A stretch of 64,000 bases of DNA from Pseudomonas weihenstephanensis (GTDB taxonomy: Bacteria > Pseudomonadota > Gammaproteobacteria > Pseudomonadales > Pseudomonadaceae): positions 372,001-436,000 of the forward strand of contig NZ_JYLF01000001.1 in the NCBI RefSeq assembly GCF_001043055.1, given 5' to 3'. Below are positions 20,355-29,667 of the stretch, one piece after another; within the stretch, counting starts at the first letter, position 1; every line of letters starts with the position of its first letter. Made by a program: the position numbers and the translations under genes. The notes under the pieces are model-generated. The model did not search any database, was not told the DNA's origin, and saw only the letters and a program-made list of their open reading frames with translations.

Positions 20355-20821
20355 GATGGGTTTCTGTTTTGCACTCACCCAGTGATCTATAAAAGCAAGC
20401 TCGTGTTGTTGCCACTCTCGAACAACATCAATACGAGCTTGCAATGTTGCGATTGACGCTCTGCGATTAATACCTCTACCTGACCGGCGATTATCCCTGG
20501 CGCAGCAGCGCCAAGGTGCGTGCGAGGAGGCCAGGCCGCGACAGCCGCCGCCCAAGTCTTAACGTACTTTTAATGCTGTTTTCTGAAGCGCCCTCTCCCA
20601 AACGTTCTCCGTATCCGGACTGTCCCCCTTTGAATGATCGCGTGCTTTTGAAGTGTGCCCGCGGTGCAGGCGAACTTAAACGTTCGGCAAATGCGCGAGA
20701 CAAGGACGAGTTTTAAGATGGCTAACTATGTACCGCCTTTTTGAAGGTGATGTTCTTGATGGTGTGAAGACGGCAGGCATGCGTGTTCTGTCTTCTTTTT
20801 CTAATCAAGGATTAAACGGTA
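20355..20821. other. 467-bp intergenic region with a long inverted repeat
   Basis: No convincing gene. GCAAGCTCGT (20395-20404) pairs perfectly with ACGAGCTTGC (20433-20442); inside, GTTGTT (20405-20410) pairs with AACAAC (20421-20426), leaving a 6-base bulge. No T run follows. The rest is upstream DNA of the five-module gene; AAGGA at 20807-20811 is its likely ribosome site. I could not pick a promoter with confidence. Confidence 0.5.
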
Positions 20822-23800
20822 ATGAATCATACAAGCGATCGTGAAAAGCGCCATGCGCAACCCAATGTACGCGTCGAACTCCCCGCGCTGAGCCCGGCGT
20901 TTGTGAGTGCCGATGATGCTGCCCGCTATGCGCATCGCTTGATCGGCGATTTTCGAAATGTCGAATACGGGGGCGCCATCTTGAAAGATGCTCAAGGGCG
21001 TTATTATGCAACGCGCCCCGTCAGAGACCAGTCGGGTTCTTTCAACCCGACCCGGGTTATTTCTACCGACGCTCAAGGTCTCTTCATTACGCCTGCCGGT
21101 TACACCTGTTATGCCCTATATCATTCTCATCCGAGCAACTACGAAGAGTTGCAACGCGCGTTTAAACACTGGAGCACTGAAGAGATTCAGACAGCGATCA
21201 GTTTTTTCTCAAGTAACGATATTGTGCTCAATATGCTCAATGCCTATTTTGCAGTGGCGCATTATTTATCGTGCCCCAATGGTGCTTTGCTCAAGTATGT
21301 GTCCAGTGGTTCGGCTGTGGAGCGTGCTCTGTCCGAACGCATTGCATACGATGTACACGCAAAAAAACTCAGTTTTTCCAGGATTGCCGAGTATGTCCAG
21401 GAGGTGGCCCGCGCCGGGACGCTGAGTATTATCCAGAGTAATGAGGTGTGGGGCGGCAAGCTCGGTCAGGTGACCACCGATTTTAAAGTGTTCACCCCAC
21501 ATCCCTTGCTCGATATTGCTCCGGTAATGGTTAGCCAACCCGCGTTCAGCTCCATCAGTAGCACGCTTGAACAGGCCCTCAAAGAAGCTCGGGCGCGGGT
21601 TTATCAAACCGCTGAAAGTCAGTATGGCGTGATTTTAAAATTCAAAAACCATCCCTTTTACATCAGCACTGAGCCGGTCAGCGAGGAGATGGACTTTTCG
21701 CTGGCGCGCATTTTTGGTCGCAACACCGCAGGCAGGGCTTTAGTTCCGGCCAATTTCGAAATTGTCGGGCTGTATGCCTGCGACGGTTTTTACCGTGATC
21801 TCAGTGAGGTCCCTACGCAAGAACCCACTGTGTTCAAGAACTTCCTGCACCCTGACGCACTGGCCAAGGGTATTGAGGTGGCTAAACGGCTGAAGCTGCC
21901 AGCGGCCTCACAGGCGGTGCCGTTGTTTATCGTGTGCCGCGACGGCGCGCTCCTTAAATACGTGTCGACATTTGCCGCGGCCGAGGAAAAATTTCTGAGG
22001 GCACTGCCGCAAAGCGAAGGCGGCGCTTTAGCGATCCTCAGAGACCTGCTAGGAGGGGTCTACACGCCAGGTAATTACATCCGCGACTTGGCCGCTGCGG
22101 GTCAGTTGAGCGTTTTGCACACCAGTGATCTGTGGCGTTATGCAGGTCGTGTAGCTGCGAACTGGCAGCCCTATAAAGATTTTTATCGGCGCGAGTTGGG
22201 GCCATCCTTCGTGTCTGCTGACGACGCTGCCCGTTACGCTCATAACGTTATCGCCAAGCGAACGGACTACACCTATGGCGGCATTATCTACCAGCGGCTG
22301 GATAATCGTTTTGTCGCCACAGAACCCATGGCGGTAAAAAATGAAACATTTGACGCCACGCTGGTGTTTCCTCCTGAGCTGATGAGGCATGTACCGCATG
22401 GTTTTTCGGTGGTGGCTGTTTACCACACCCATTGTGTGCATCCGTTGCAATTGTGGCGTTCTGCAGACGAAGAACAGCTATTTCGCAACATGCTTGAACC
22501 CCATGAGTTGTATGACGCGATCAAGAATAGTGATTGGGCCAGTGCGCGTTATTTTTCGACGCAAAACGGCACGCTGCTCAGGTACACGCCCAGTGGATCG
22601 GCCAAGGAAGTTATTCTACTGAGCCAGATTTCACCGCCGAGGCTAAATCCCGAAAAGGTCCGTCGAAATACACTGGGGGCAGCGATGCGCGCCAACTCGA
22701 TCAAGCCAGGGCAATACGTTGCCCAAGTGGCAGAGGCTGGGGACTTGTACGTCGTCGTGGGCAGTGCGTTATGGGGCAAGCCCGGTAAGATCACACCAAC
22801 CTGGAAGCCGGGGGGCAGGACCTCCGCCGTGACACAAGCGTTGTCGCCACCGGCTCTGAGCCCGATATTCGCGCAGTCTGAAGACGCCGTGCGTTATGCC
22901 CATGAGCACATGGGCGCTCGTACTACTGCGCAATACGGGGTGATTCTGCGCAGTACCCACAGCGAGGAGTACGTAACGACGTTGCCTTTGGAGGGTGGCG
23001 ATTTCAGTATGGAGCGCCTGTATCCACGCGATGACTCTACCCAGCACTACACCCTGCCGATGGCTTTTCAACTGCATGGGGTCTATGTCGGCGCGCCTGA
23101 AAAAGTAGCGCCGATCAAGGGGCACCTTACCAACAGACGGGTTTACGACGCGTTCATCTCACCCGTGGACCTGTTCAAAGCATTACAACTGGCTATCAGC
23201 CTCAAGCACGAAGATGCCCTCGTGGGTGAGGGGAGTGTGATTTATATCTCGGGTGGCGATGGTGCGCTGTTGCGTTTTTTCAGCACATTGGATGCTGTGC
23301 AGCTCTCGACCGGGCTGTTTAAAGACAGCGGGCAGGCGCTATTGAATGATCTGACAGCGCTTAGATTGACTCCTTTGGAATACGTGCGCCAAGTGGCAAT
23401 GGCGGGCGAGTTACACGTGCTGCAGACCAATGCGGTGTGGCACGAGCCAGGTTCTGTGTCGGGAGGGTGGCAGCCTTACGGCCTCGAAAGCGCGCCCCGA
23501 CCTGCGAGTACCCTCAAGTTTTTCCCCGCAAGCCCGGTATTTTGCCACCCCGATGATGCCGCGCGCTTTGTGCATCGCCGGATAAAACTGCCACACACAG
23601 TCAATATCATGGGCGGTGTCTTATATGAGGCAACTTACGGGAGCTACGTGGCGCTTGAGCCTGTGGTCAATGGTGAATCCGTCAATGTGGCTGAGATGAT
23701 TAGCAAAACCCACGGCCAACCGACAGCTTCAGCCAGAGCCGTGCTTCCTCGCGGTTACTCGCTGGTTAGCCTGCATTACTCGCGTGATGTGCGAGGGCTC

Positions 23801-24259
23801 AGCGCTGAGTCTGAGGTTGAAGCCCAACTGATCCGCAATCTCCCGTGGCCGGAAGACCTTTGTTATGCCTTCCATACCGAAGAAGTCATAGGCATCGTGT
23901 ACGACTACGTTTATGTCTCGGCAGACGATGGAGGGCTCTTGCGCTATGGACGCGGTAATGAGGCAGCGACGTTTGCGCTGTGTAATGGCGTCAGTGGATA
24001 CGGGTGGACCACGCAGGCTTATTTTGTCGAGAACGCCCAGCCTCTCCCGATCCCGACCCCCGCCAGTGAAATTCTGACCAAACTGCTGAATTCTGGCAGT
24101 TTGCGCGTGCTCGTCAGCAGTGCCAGTTGGCCGCTTCAGGGGGGCATTCAGAGCCGCCATACGATCTCAACAGAGCCTTCGGATCTTGACTATGAAGGCA
24201 CGACGGCGGCTCAACCCATTGCGAACGTGAAGGTCGGGCCTTTACGCGACGAGTTGTAA
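20822..24259 (+). CDS. Large protein of five DUF4329-like modules
   Basis: 1145 residues, no signal peptide or membrane helix. Five tandem, diverged modules of ~210 residues at about 24-225, 235-450, 458-662, 678-885 and 900-1112. Each runs: (S/P)xF..xDDAARYAH helix, YGG(I/V)(I/L) strand with (Y/F)xxTEP, (V/A)x(Y/L)Y strand, NGALL(K/R)Y strand, then a helix and AG.L.V..S..W ending in a W.P-type turn. FVSADDAARYAH is identical at 27-38 and 463-474. Module 1 keeps YHSHP (100-104) and FSSND (129-133); module 3 has YHTHC (534-538); modules 2, 4 and 5 lack the His pair. This resembles DUF4329, found in some Rhs/toxin-type proteins; the HxH plus downstream Asp recalls JAMM/MPN metal sites, but that is inference. 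Monocistronic, followed by its own terminator. Function unknown. Confidence 0.75.
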   Translation: MNHTSDREKRHAQPNVRVELPALSPAFVSADDAARYAHRLIGDFRNVEYGGAILKDAQGRYYATRPVRDQSGSFNPTRVISTDAQGLFITPAGYTCYALYHSHPSNYEELQRAFKHWSTEEIQTAISFFSSNDIVLNMLNAYFAVAHYLSCPNGALLKYVSSGSAVERALSERIAYDVHAKKLSFSRIAEYVQEVARAGTLSIIQSNEVWGGKLGQVTTDFKVFTPHPLLDIAPVMVSQPAFSSISSTLEQALKEARARVYQTAESQYGVILKFKNHPFYISTEPVSEEMDFSLARIFGRNTAGRALVPANFEIVGLYACDGFYRDLSEVPTQEPTVFKNFLHPDALAKGIEVAKRLKLPAASQAVPLFIVCRDGALLKYVSTFAAAEEKFLRALPQSEGGALAILRDLLGGVYTPGNYIRDLAAAGQLSVLHTSDLWRYAGRVAANWQPYKDFYRRELGPSFVSADDAARYAHNVIAKRTDYTYGGIIYQRLDNRFVATEPMAVKNETFDATLVFPPELMRHVPHGFSVVAVYHTHCVHPLQLWRSADEEQLFRNMLEPHELYDAIKNSDWASARYFSTQNGTLLRYTPSGSAKEVILLSQISPPRLNPEKVRRNTLGAAMRANSIKPGQYVAQVAEAGDLYVVVGSALWGKPGKITPTWKPGGRTSAVTQALSPPALSPIFAQSEDAVRYAHEHMGARTTAQYGVILRSTHSEEYVTTLPLEGGDFSMERLYPRDDSTQHYTLPMAFQLHGVYVGAPEKVAPIKGHLTNRRVYDAFISPVDLFKALQLAISLKHEDALVGEGSVIYISGGDGALLRFFSTLDAVQLSTGLFKDSGQALLNDLTALRLTPLEYVRQVAMAGELHVLQTNAVWHEPGSVSGGWQPYGLESAPRPASTLKFFPASPVFCHPDDAARFVHRRIKLPHTVNIMGGVLYEATYGSYVALEPVVNGESVNVAEMISKTHGQPTASARAVLPRGYSLVSLHYSRDVRGLSAESEVEAQLIRNLPWPEDLCYAFHTEEVIGIVYDYVYVSADDGGLLRYGRGNEAATFALCNGVSGYGWTTQAYFVENAQPLPIPTPASEILTKLLNSGSLRVLVSSASWPLQGGIQSRHTISTEPSDLDYEGTTAAQPIANVKVGPLRDEL

Positions 24260-24362
24260 GTGTCAAAAACTATAGCCGCTGTCAGTAGGCTGCCATAGGC
24301 ACTGTGGGACTTTCGTTGAGATTCAAAATGTATGCTCAGGGGTGAGCATTATCAGGGGCTCC

Positions 24363-24401
24363 AAAAAAACACCCTGCAAAAGCGTAGCCCTCGCAGGGTG
24401 T
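24363..24401 (-). terminator. leuA terminator
   Basis: On the minus strand ACACCCTGC ... GCAGGGTGT is a 9-bp stem followed directly by seven T. It lies downstream of the leuA stop and facing the large gene. Confidence 0.75.
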
Positions 24402-24420
24402 GGCGCTGATCCTTTCATTG

Positions 24421-24445
24421 GCCCCCGTACATCAGGGGGCTTTTT
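24421..24445 (+). terminator. Terminator of the five-module gene
   Basis: GCCCCC-GTACATCA-GGGGGC followed by TTTTTG on the plus strand. With 24363-24401 it forms a pair of facing terminators between convergent genes. Confidence 0.75.
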
Positions 24446-24451
24446 GATTGC

Positions 24452-26131
24452 TTACGCCGCTTTTGCCTGCGCATCGCTCAGTGCGCGGTTCAGGGCGCTG
24501 AACAAGGCCTTGAAGCTGGCGGTGGTGATGTTTTCATCAATACCCACACCATGCACGGCGCGTTCGCCATTTACGCGCAGCTCAATGTACGCCGCCGCTT
24601 TGGCGTGGGTGCCTGCGCCGATTGCATGCTCGTTGTAGTCCATGATTTCAGCCTTGACCGGCAAGCCCGCCACCAACGCTTCCAGCGCGCCGTTGCCTTG
24701 ACCGCTCCAGCGCAGGTTAGTCTCGCCCGCACCTTTGGCTGATACTTCAACGTCGACCGCGCTATGACCGTTTTCTTCTTGCAGGCGATGGCTTACCAGC
24801 GCGTAAGGCGTGTTGGCTTGCAGGTACTCGCTGTGCAACAGGCCGTGGATTTGTTTGGCGGTCATCTCAAGGCCCAGACGGTCGGTTTCGCGTTGCACCA
24901 CCTGGCTGAACTCGATCTGCATGCGGCGCGGCAGGTTGATGCCGTATTCCTGCTCCAACAGGTAAGCAATCCCGCCTTTACCGGATTGGCTGTTAACGCG
25001 AATGACGGCTTCGTAGCTACGGCCAATGTCTGCCGGGTCGATAGGCAAGTACGGCACTTCCCACAAAGTATCGGGTTTCTGTTGTGCGAAGCCTTTACGG
25101 ATAGCGTCCTGATGCGAGCCGGAGAACGCGGTGTGCACCAAATCGCCCACATACGGATGGCGTGGGTGAACCGGAATCTGGTTGCACTCTTCAACGACTT
25201 TGCGTACGCCGTCGATGTCCGAGAAGTCCAGCTGCGGGTCCAGGCCCTGGGTGTACATGTTCAGTGCCACGGTGACCAGATCGACGTTGCCGGTGCGTTC
25301 GCCATTACCGAACAGGCAGCCTTCCACGCGGTCAGCACCCGCCAACAGGCCCAGCTCGGTTGCCGCAACCCCTGTGCCACGGTCGTTATGGGTGTGCAGG
25401 CTGATCAGCACGCTGTCACGGCGATTGATATGGCGACCGAACCATTCGATCTGGTCGGCATAAATGTTTGGGGTGGCGCACTCAACGGTGGCGGGCAGGT
25501 TGAGGATCATCTTGTGCTCAGGCGTCGGGTTCCACACCTCGATTACGGCATCACACACTTCCTTGGCGAACTCCAGCTCCGTGGCGCTGAAGGTCTCAGG
25601 CGAATATTCGAACGTCCACTGGGTTTCAGGTTGTTGCGCGGCGTATTTGACGAACAGCTTGGCCGCGCTGACAGCGATTTCTTTGATGCCGTCCTTGTCC
25701 TGATTGAACACGATGCGGCGAAAGGCCGGGCATGTCGCGTTGTACAAGTGAACGATGGCTTTTTTGGCGCCTCGCAATGACTCGAACGTGCGTGCGATCA
25801 AGTCTTCACGGCCTTGGGTCAGCACCTGAATGGTGGTGTCGTCAGGGATGTGACCGTCTTCGATCAGCGTGCGCACGAAATCAAAGTCGGTTTGCGAAGC
25901 GGCCGGGAACGACGCCTCAATTTCTTTTACGCCAACACTGACCAGCGTTTTCCAGAAACGCAGCTTCTTCGCGGCATCCATCGGTTCGATCAGCGACTGA
26001 TTGCCGTCGCGCAGATCAGAGCTGCACCAGATTGGCGCGCGGATGATGGTTTTCGACGGCCACGTGCGGTCAGGCAAATCAATGACCGGAAACGGGCGGT
26101 ACTTGGAAGAAGGGTTTTTGAGCATGGTCAT
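24452..26131 (-). CDS. leuA: 2-isopropylmalate synthase LeuA
   Basis: 559 residues, the longer LeuA class. TIM-barrel catalytic domain ([15 protein letters not shown] near 38, [12 protein letters not shown] and [11 protein letters not shown] with metal ligands) and a C-terminal regulatory domain (about 430-559) for leucine feedback. It condenses acetyl-CoA with 2-ketoisovalerate, the first committed step to leucine. A ribosome site (AAGGATTGCC) precedes the ATG. A Leu-rich leader peptide is encoded 75 bp upstream, suggesting attenuation. Confidence 0.96.
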   Translation of the reverse strand: MTMLKNPSSKYRPFPVIDLPDRTWPSKTIIRAPIWCSSDLRDGNQSLIEPMDAAKKLRFWKTLVSVGVKEIEASFPAASQTDFDFVRTLIEDGHIPDDTTIQVLTQGREDLIARTFESLRGAKKAIVHLYNATCPAFRRIVFNQDKDGIKEIAVSAAKLFVKYAAQQPETQWTFEYSPETFSATELEFAKEVCDAVIEVWNPTPEHKMILNLPATVECATPNIYADQIEWFGRHINRRDSVLISLHTHNDRGTGVAATELGLLAGADRVEGCLFGNGERTGNVDLVTVALNMYTQGLDPQLDFSDIDGVRKVVEECNQIPVHPRHPYVGDLVHTAFSGSHQDAIRKGFAQQKPDTLWEVPYLPIDPADIGRSYEAVIRVNSQSGKGGIAYLLEQEYGINLPRRMQIEFSQVVQRETDRLGLEMTAKQIHGLLHSEYLQANTPYALVSHRLQEENGHSAVDVEVSAKGAGETNLRWSGQGNGALEALVAGLPVKAEIMDYNEHAIGAGTHAKAAAYIELRVNGERAVHGVGIDENITTASFKALFSALNRALSDAQAKAA

Positions 26132-26206
26132 CAGGCAATCCTTATTGTACGAGCCGAAAAAAGGCGGCTAACCGTAGATACAAAGCAGAGGGGCGAGGCA
26201 CCGCAA

Positions 26207-26284
26207 TCAGCCTTGCAGTCGTGCACTGACGAGGCAAAGGCTGCGATGTTGACGTAGCAGAATGAGGGTGTGAGGTGTGTTCAT
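26207..26284 (-). CDS. leuL: Putative leucine leader peptide of leuA
   Basis: A 25-codon ORF on the minus strand, 75 bp upstream of leuA: begins MNTPHTLILLRQHRS and ends RLQG. Six of 25 codons are Leu (CTC, CTG, CTA, CTT, CTC, CTG), with an ILL cluster at 8-10 and a rare CTA. Between it and leuA, AGCCG-CCTTTTTT-CGGCT can form a short hairpin. Known analogy: leuL attenuation in enterics. Inference: leucyl-tRNA level sets leuA expression. The peptide has only a weak ribosome site (TTGAGG). Confidence 0.65.
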   Translation of the reverse strand: MNTPHTLILLRQHRSLCLVSARLQG

Positions 26285-26377
26285 GGCCTCAACCCTAACC
26301 ATTGGCCGTAAAGATGGCAAGCGGCCAAAAAAGATTGAGATAAATGCTCGAATATCGTCGTTATACGAGTTTTTATC

Positions 26378-26412
26378 GCGCAATCCATGTCTTTTATTGA
26401 CAAGGATTGCGC
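26378..26412. other. Long hairpin in the leuA upstream region
   Basis: GCGCAATCC-A-TGTC, 7-base loop TTTTATT, GACA-A-GGATTGCGC: 13 paired bases interrupted by one A/A mismatch. No T run on either side, so it is more likely an operator-like or mRNA structure between the M23 gene end and the leuA leader than a terminator. Confidence 0.45.
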
Positions 26413-26461
26413 TCCGTAAAGGTAGTTAGGCGTTTTGTGCTGCTCAAGAGCTGCCGAATGG

Positions 26462-27286
26462 TTACGGCTGGAAAGCCCCAATAAAGATGGCCGGGTCTAC
26501 GCGTGCATCATTCAGGCTGACGTTCCAGTGCATGTGCGGCCCTGTGGCGCGACCGGTTGAACCCACTTTACCTACCACCTCACCACGGGCCAGTTGCTGG
26601 CCAACCTGGGTGTCGATCGTGGACATGTGACAAAACATGCTGATGAAGCCTTGGCCGTGGTCGACAAACACGGTGTTTCCGTTGAAGAAGTAATTGCCGA
26701 TCAAAATCACTTTGCCGGCTGCTGGCGTTTTGATCGGCGTGCCGGCTGGCACTGCAAAGTCGAGGCCTGCGTGCGGGTTGCGTTCTTCGCCGTTGAAGAA
26801 TCGGCGCACACCAAACTTGCTCGACAACGGTCCGTTGACCGGTTTGTCCAACAGCAGGTTGCTCGGGGTGTTGGGGCTGAACGTGCGATACGCCTTGATC
26901 TGAATCGCCAGTTCATTGTCGATGCGCTTGATATCCGCCGGGTTCGGATTGACCTGGCGCTTGTTCTTCAGCGTGATGCGTTGCTCGGGGTATTTTTTGT
27001 AGCCCACTGTGAAGCTCAGGTCGCGCCCGGCCGAACTGATGAGCTGAGTGCCGGGTTTTACCGTCAGCGGGATGCCGACAATGGCACGCCATGTGTCTTG
27101 TTCTTTGACCACCAATACGGGCTTGCCTTGATAGGTTGCTTTGGGGGCTTGCGCACCTTTGCCCAGCTCGATCACGGCAACGCCCCCCGGCACAGGTTTG
27201 TTCAGTAATCGGGTGATGTAACTGTCAGCTGCGTTCGCATTGACGGTCAGGCATAACAACAAAAGAGCAGAGGCAAAACGCAGCAT
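26462..27286 (-). CDS. M23-family (LytM) murein peptidase, periplasmic
   Basis: 274 residues. Signal peptide (1-19, cleavage after NANA). N-terminal beta domain, then an M23 domain with Zn ligands H172 and D176 (PHAGLDF) and catalytic HMH at 251-253 (GPHMHW). Such enzymes cut peptidoglycan crosslinks or act as LytM-type activators; all metal ligands are present, so it is probably active. It starts 3 bp after xseA, same operon. Confidence 0.9.
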   Translation of the reverse strand: MLRFASALLLLCLTVNANAADSYITRLLNKPVPGGVAVIELGKGAQAPKATYQGKPVLVVKEQDTWRAIVGIPLTVKPGTQLISSAGRDLSFTVGYKKYPEQRITLKNKRQVNPNPADIKRIDNELAIQIKAYRTFSPNTPSNLLLDKPVNGPLSSKFGVRRFFNGEERNPHAGLDFAVPAGTPIKTPAAGKVILIGNYFFNGNTVFVDHGQGFISMFCHMSTIDTQVGQQLARGEVVGKVGSTGRATGPHMHWNVSLNDARVDPAIFIGAFQP

Positions 27287-27289
27287 TGA

Positions 27290-28669
27290 TCAATCCAGTA
27301 ATGAAAGGGTGACGGGCGTGAGGTGGTTATCTTCAACGCGCACGTGTAATTCGCCTTCACCCAGTTTGGCCTTCAAGCGTTGGCCGTTATGGGTTTGCCC
27401 GGCACTGCGAATGGCATTGCCGCGCTCGTCGAGCAAGATGCTGTAACCGCGCCCCAGCGTGGCCAGCGGGCTGACCACATGCAGGGTTTGCATCTGGCTT
27501 TGCAATTGCAAACGACGGGCCTTGAGCCCTTCGCGCATGGCGCGTGGCAAGCGCTCGGCCAGGCTGTCCAGACGCTGGCGTAAGAGCGCCAATTGGCGCC
27601 CCGGATGCTGACCGGCCAGACGGGTTTGGAGGCGAATCAAGCGCTCGCGACGGGTATTGAGATTACGCTCAAACGCGCGGCGCAGGCGCATGTCCAGGTC
27701 ATCCAGCCGTTGTGCTTGCTGGCGCAAACGTTCGCCGGGGTGGCGCAAACGACGCGCCAGGCCGTCCAGGCGCAAGCGCTCACGCATTAAACGGTCGCGC
27801 ATGCGCATCACCAGGCGGCGATGCAGGTTGTCGATGCGGTGCTGCAAGTCGCGGGTGTCCGGAGCCAGCAACTCGGCGGCGGCGGAGGGGGTGGGGGCGC
27901 GTACATCGGCCACAAAATCGCTGATCGAAACGTCGGTTTCGTGGCCGACGGCACTCACGACAGGGGTCACGCAGGCGTCAATGGCGCGGGCCACGGCTTC
28001 TTCGTTAAAACACCACAGGTCTTCCAGCGAGCCGCCGCCCCGGGCCAGGATCAGCGCGTCAAAGCCGCGCGCATCGGCGAGTTTCAGTGCGCGCACGATT
28101 TGCGCGGTGGCTTCACGGCCTTGCACGGCAGTCGGGATCAGCGTCAGCTCGATGTGCGGGGCACGGCGGCGAAACACGCTGATGATGTCGCGAATCACCG
28201 CGCCCGTGGGTGAGCTGACAATACCAATGCGCTGCGGATGAGCGGGCAGGGCCACCTTGCGCTCGGCACTGAACAGCCCTTCAGCGCTGAGCTTTTCTTT
28301 GAGTGCATCGAAGGCCAGACGCAGCGCCCCCTCGCCTGCGGGTTCGACCGTATCGAGGATCAGTTGATAGTCGCCACGACCTTCAAATAACGACACCTTG
28401 CCACGTACTTTTACCGCCAGGCCGTCTTTCAGCGCTTGGCGCACCCGTGCGGCGTTGTTGCGAAACAGCGCGCAACGTACTTGAGCACCGCTGTCCTTGA
28501 GGGTGAAGTAGACGTGGCCAGACGCCGGGCGGGCGAGGTTGGAAATTTCACCTTCAACCCAGATATTGCTGAACACGTCTTCGAGCAACACCCGCGCACG
28601 GCCGTTGAGCTGGCTGACAGTCAGGACTTCGCGGTCCAGGTTGAGTCTTGCAAAAGGGTCTTTAATCAT
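27290..28669 (-). CDS. xseA: Exodeoxyribonuclease VII large subunit
   Basis: 459 residues from ATG 28669 (MIKDPFARLNLDREVLTVS), matching the family start and length; two upstream in-frame ATGs at 28681 and 28678 are less likely. N-terminal OB fold (ISNLARPASGHVYFTLKD), catalytic region with GRGDYQLI and ILARGGGSLEDLW, then a long Arg/Leu-rich coiled coil (about 270-410). With XseB it degrades single-stranded DNA. xseB is not in this window. Confidence 0.94.
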   Translation of the reverse strand: MIKDPFARLNLDREVLTVSQLNGRARVLLEDVFSNIWVEGEISNLARPASGHVYFTLKDSGAQVRCALFRNNAARVRQALKDGLAVKVRGKVSLFEGRGDYQLILDTVEPAGEGALRLAFDALKEKLSAEGLFSAERKVALPAHPQRIGIVSSPTGAVIRDIISVFRRRAPHIELTLIPTAVQGREATAQIVRALKLADARGFDALILARGGGSLEDLWCFNEEAVARAIDACVTPVVSAVGHETDVSISDFVADVRAPTPSAAAELLAPDTRDLQHRIDNLHRRLVMRMRDRLMRERLRLDGLARRLRHPGERLRQQAQRLDDLDMRLRRAFERNLNTRRERLIRLQTRLAGQHPGRQLALLRQRLDSLAERLPRAMREGLKARRLQLQSQMQTLHVVSPLATLGRGYSILLDERGNAIRSAGQTHNGQRLKAKLGEGELHVRVEDNHLTPVTLSLLD

Positions 28670-28835
28670 GAGGGCCATCATAAGGGCGGATGCTGATCAC
28701 TGCACCTGTCGGGTTAAGGCGCGTGCACTAAAGAGTAGGCCCTTGGGGGATCAGGCTTTAAGCTGCGCGCTCTGAAAAAGCTCGCATGCAACCGCGACTA
28801 CACCTTTAGGTTTGTTCTTATATGTGCCGTATCCC

Positions 28836-29384
28836 ATGAATTCGCAAAGCATCATCGTGCCTAAAATTTCCACCTTGGCGGTGCATGAGCCGCGCGCCCG
28901 TGCCATCGTGCGCTGGCTGGTGCGCAAAAACATCATTGAAGCAGAACTCACGACCTGCGGTCGCACCGGCAATGGCATGGCTTATGCCATTGCGCCGGGG
29001 GCTGCGAGCGTGGTGTTACACCCTGAAGCCTTGCCCTTTGGTGAGGCGATCAACGGGTTGGAGATCATTACCAAGCGCTGCATTTACACCCCGGCCAAGG
29101 GCTTTCTGGAAGAGGCCGGTTGTGCCGAGTGCCGCAAAGAAGTTGGCGAAGCACTGTTCGAAAGCCTTGAAGACTGGATGCCGGGGCGAACAGATAACTT
29201 CACCTGCCCGCTCTGCGCCCATGAAGATGACATCAACGGTTTTTTGTTTTTGCAGCCGTGCGCGTTTTCCAACCTGGGTTTCATCTTCAATAACTGGGCC
29301 GAGGCGGGGTTCAAGCAAAGCTTCCTCGATGAGTTTGCCGACTGGCTTGATCAGCCGGTGGCGTGGGTGAAAGTCGAACTGTGA
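28836..29384 (+). CDS. Zinc-ribbon-like protein of unknown function
   Basis: 182 residues from ATG 28836. Two CxxC pairs, C96-C99 (CAEC) and C124-C127 (CPLC), 25 residues apart, look like a zinc ribbon. N-terminal half is compact alpha/beta with no known motif. Pseudomonas homologues are often labelled sugar ABC transporter ATPase, but no Walker motif is visible, so I reject that name. Divergent from xseA and monocistronic; no role can be assigned. Confidence 0.7.
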   Translation: MNSQSIIVPKISTLAVHEPRARAIVRWLVRKNIIEAELTTCGRTGNGMAYAIAPGAASVVLHPEALPFGEAINGLEIITKRCIYTPAKGFLEEAGCAECRKEVGEALFESLEDWMPGRTDNFTCPLCAHEDDINGFLFLQPCAFSNLGFIFNNWAEAGFKQSFLDEFADWLDQPVAWVKVEL

Positions 29385-29396
29385 CCCCCGGATTGC

Positions 29397-29425
29397 GTAG
29401 CCGCTGCCGAGCCTGCGCGGCTGCG
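29397..29425. repeat. REP element
   Basis: TAGCCGCTGCCGAGCCTGCG: AGCCGC (29399-29404) pairs with GCGGCT (29417-29422). A typical Pseudomonas REP head. The rest of the 283-bp gap to guaB is GC-rich spacer and the guaB promoter. Confidence 0.7.
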
Positions 29426-29602
29426 TGCGGGGGCGACGCCGTCGTAAAACCGGAATCCCGTTTTTACCTGACGTAACGCAGTAGCCTGACCTTGCGACCG
29501 CTTCACCGCCGGACGCGGCCTTCAGCAGCCGCTACGGATCGATTTCTGCCTTCGAAGTCAATAAATCATGGCCCTTAGCGCAAAACTCTCTAAAGGTTTC
29601 CG

Positions 29603-29631
29603 TTGAGCCGCACAGGTGTTTTAAGTACAAT
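29603..29631 (+). promoter_or_regulatory. Sigma-70 promoter of guaBA
   Basis: TTGAGC (29603-29608), exactly 17 bp, TACAAT (29626-29631), followed 36 bp later by the guaB ATG with GGGAG (29655-29659) as ribosome site. Confidence 0.7.
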
Positions 29632-29667
29632 GGCGCGCTTCCATTTTCCCGCTCGGGAGCCCCAGCG

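Noticed and set aside
20516..20716. 66-codon plus-strand ORF upstream of the five-module gene
   Set aside because: Arg/Pro-rich random-like sequence with no ribosome site.
20822..24259. Possible Rhs/T6SS toxin
   Set aside because: No PAAR, VgrG, YD repeats or immunity gene nearby; only the DUF4329-like likeness remains, so no toxin claim is made.
26397..26425. TTGACA box on the plus strand near 26397
   Set aside because: No -10 at suitable spacing and no plus-strand gene follows.
26281..26481. 66-codon minus-strand ORF overlapping the leuA leader region
   Set aside because: Overlaps the M23 gene end and the hairpin; no protein-like pattern. The shorter Leu-rich ORF is a better candidate.
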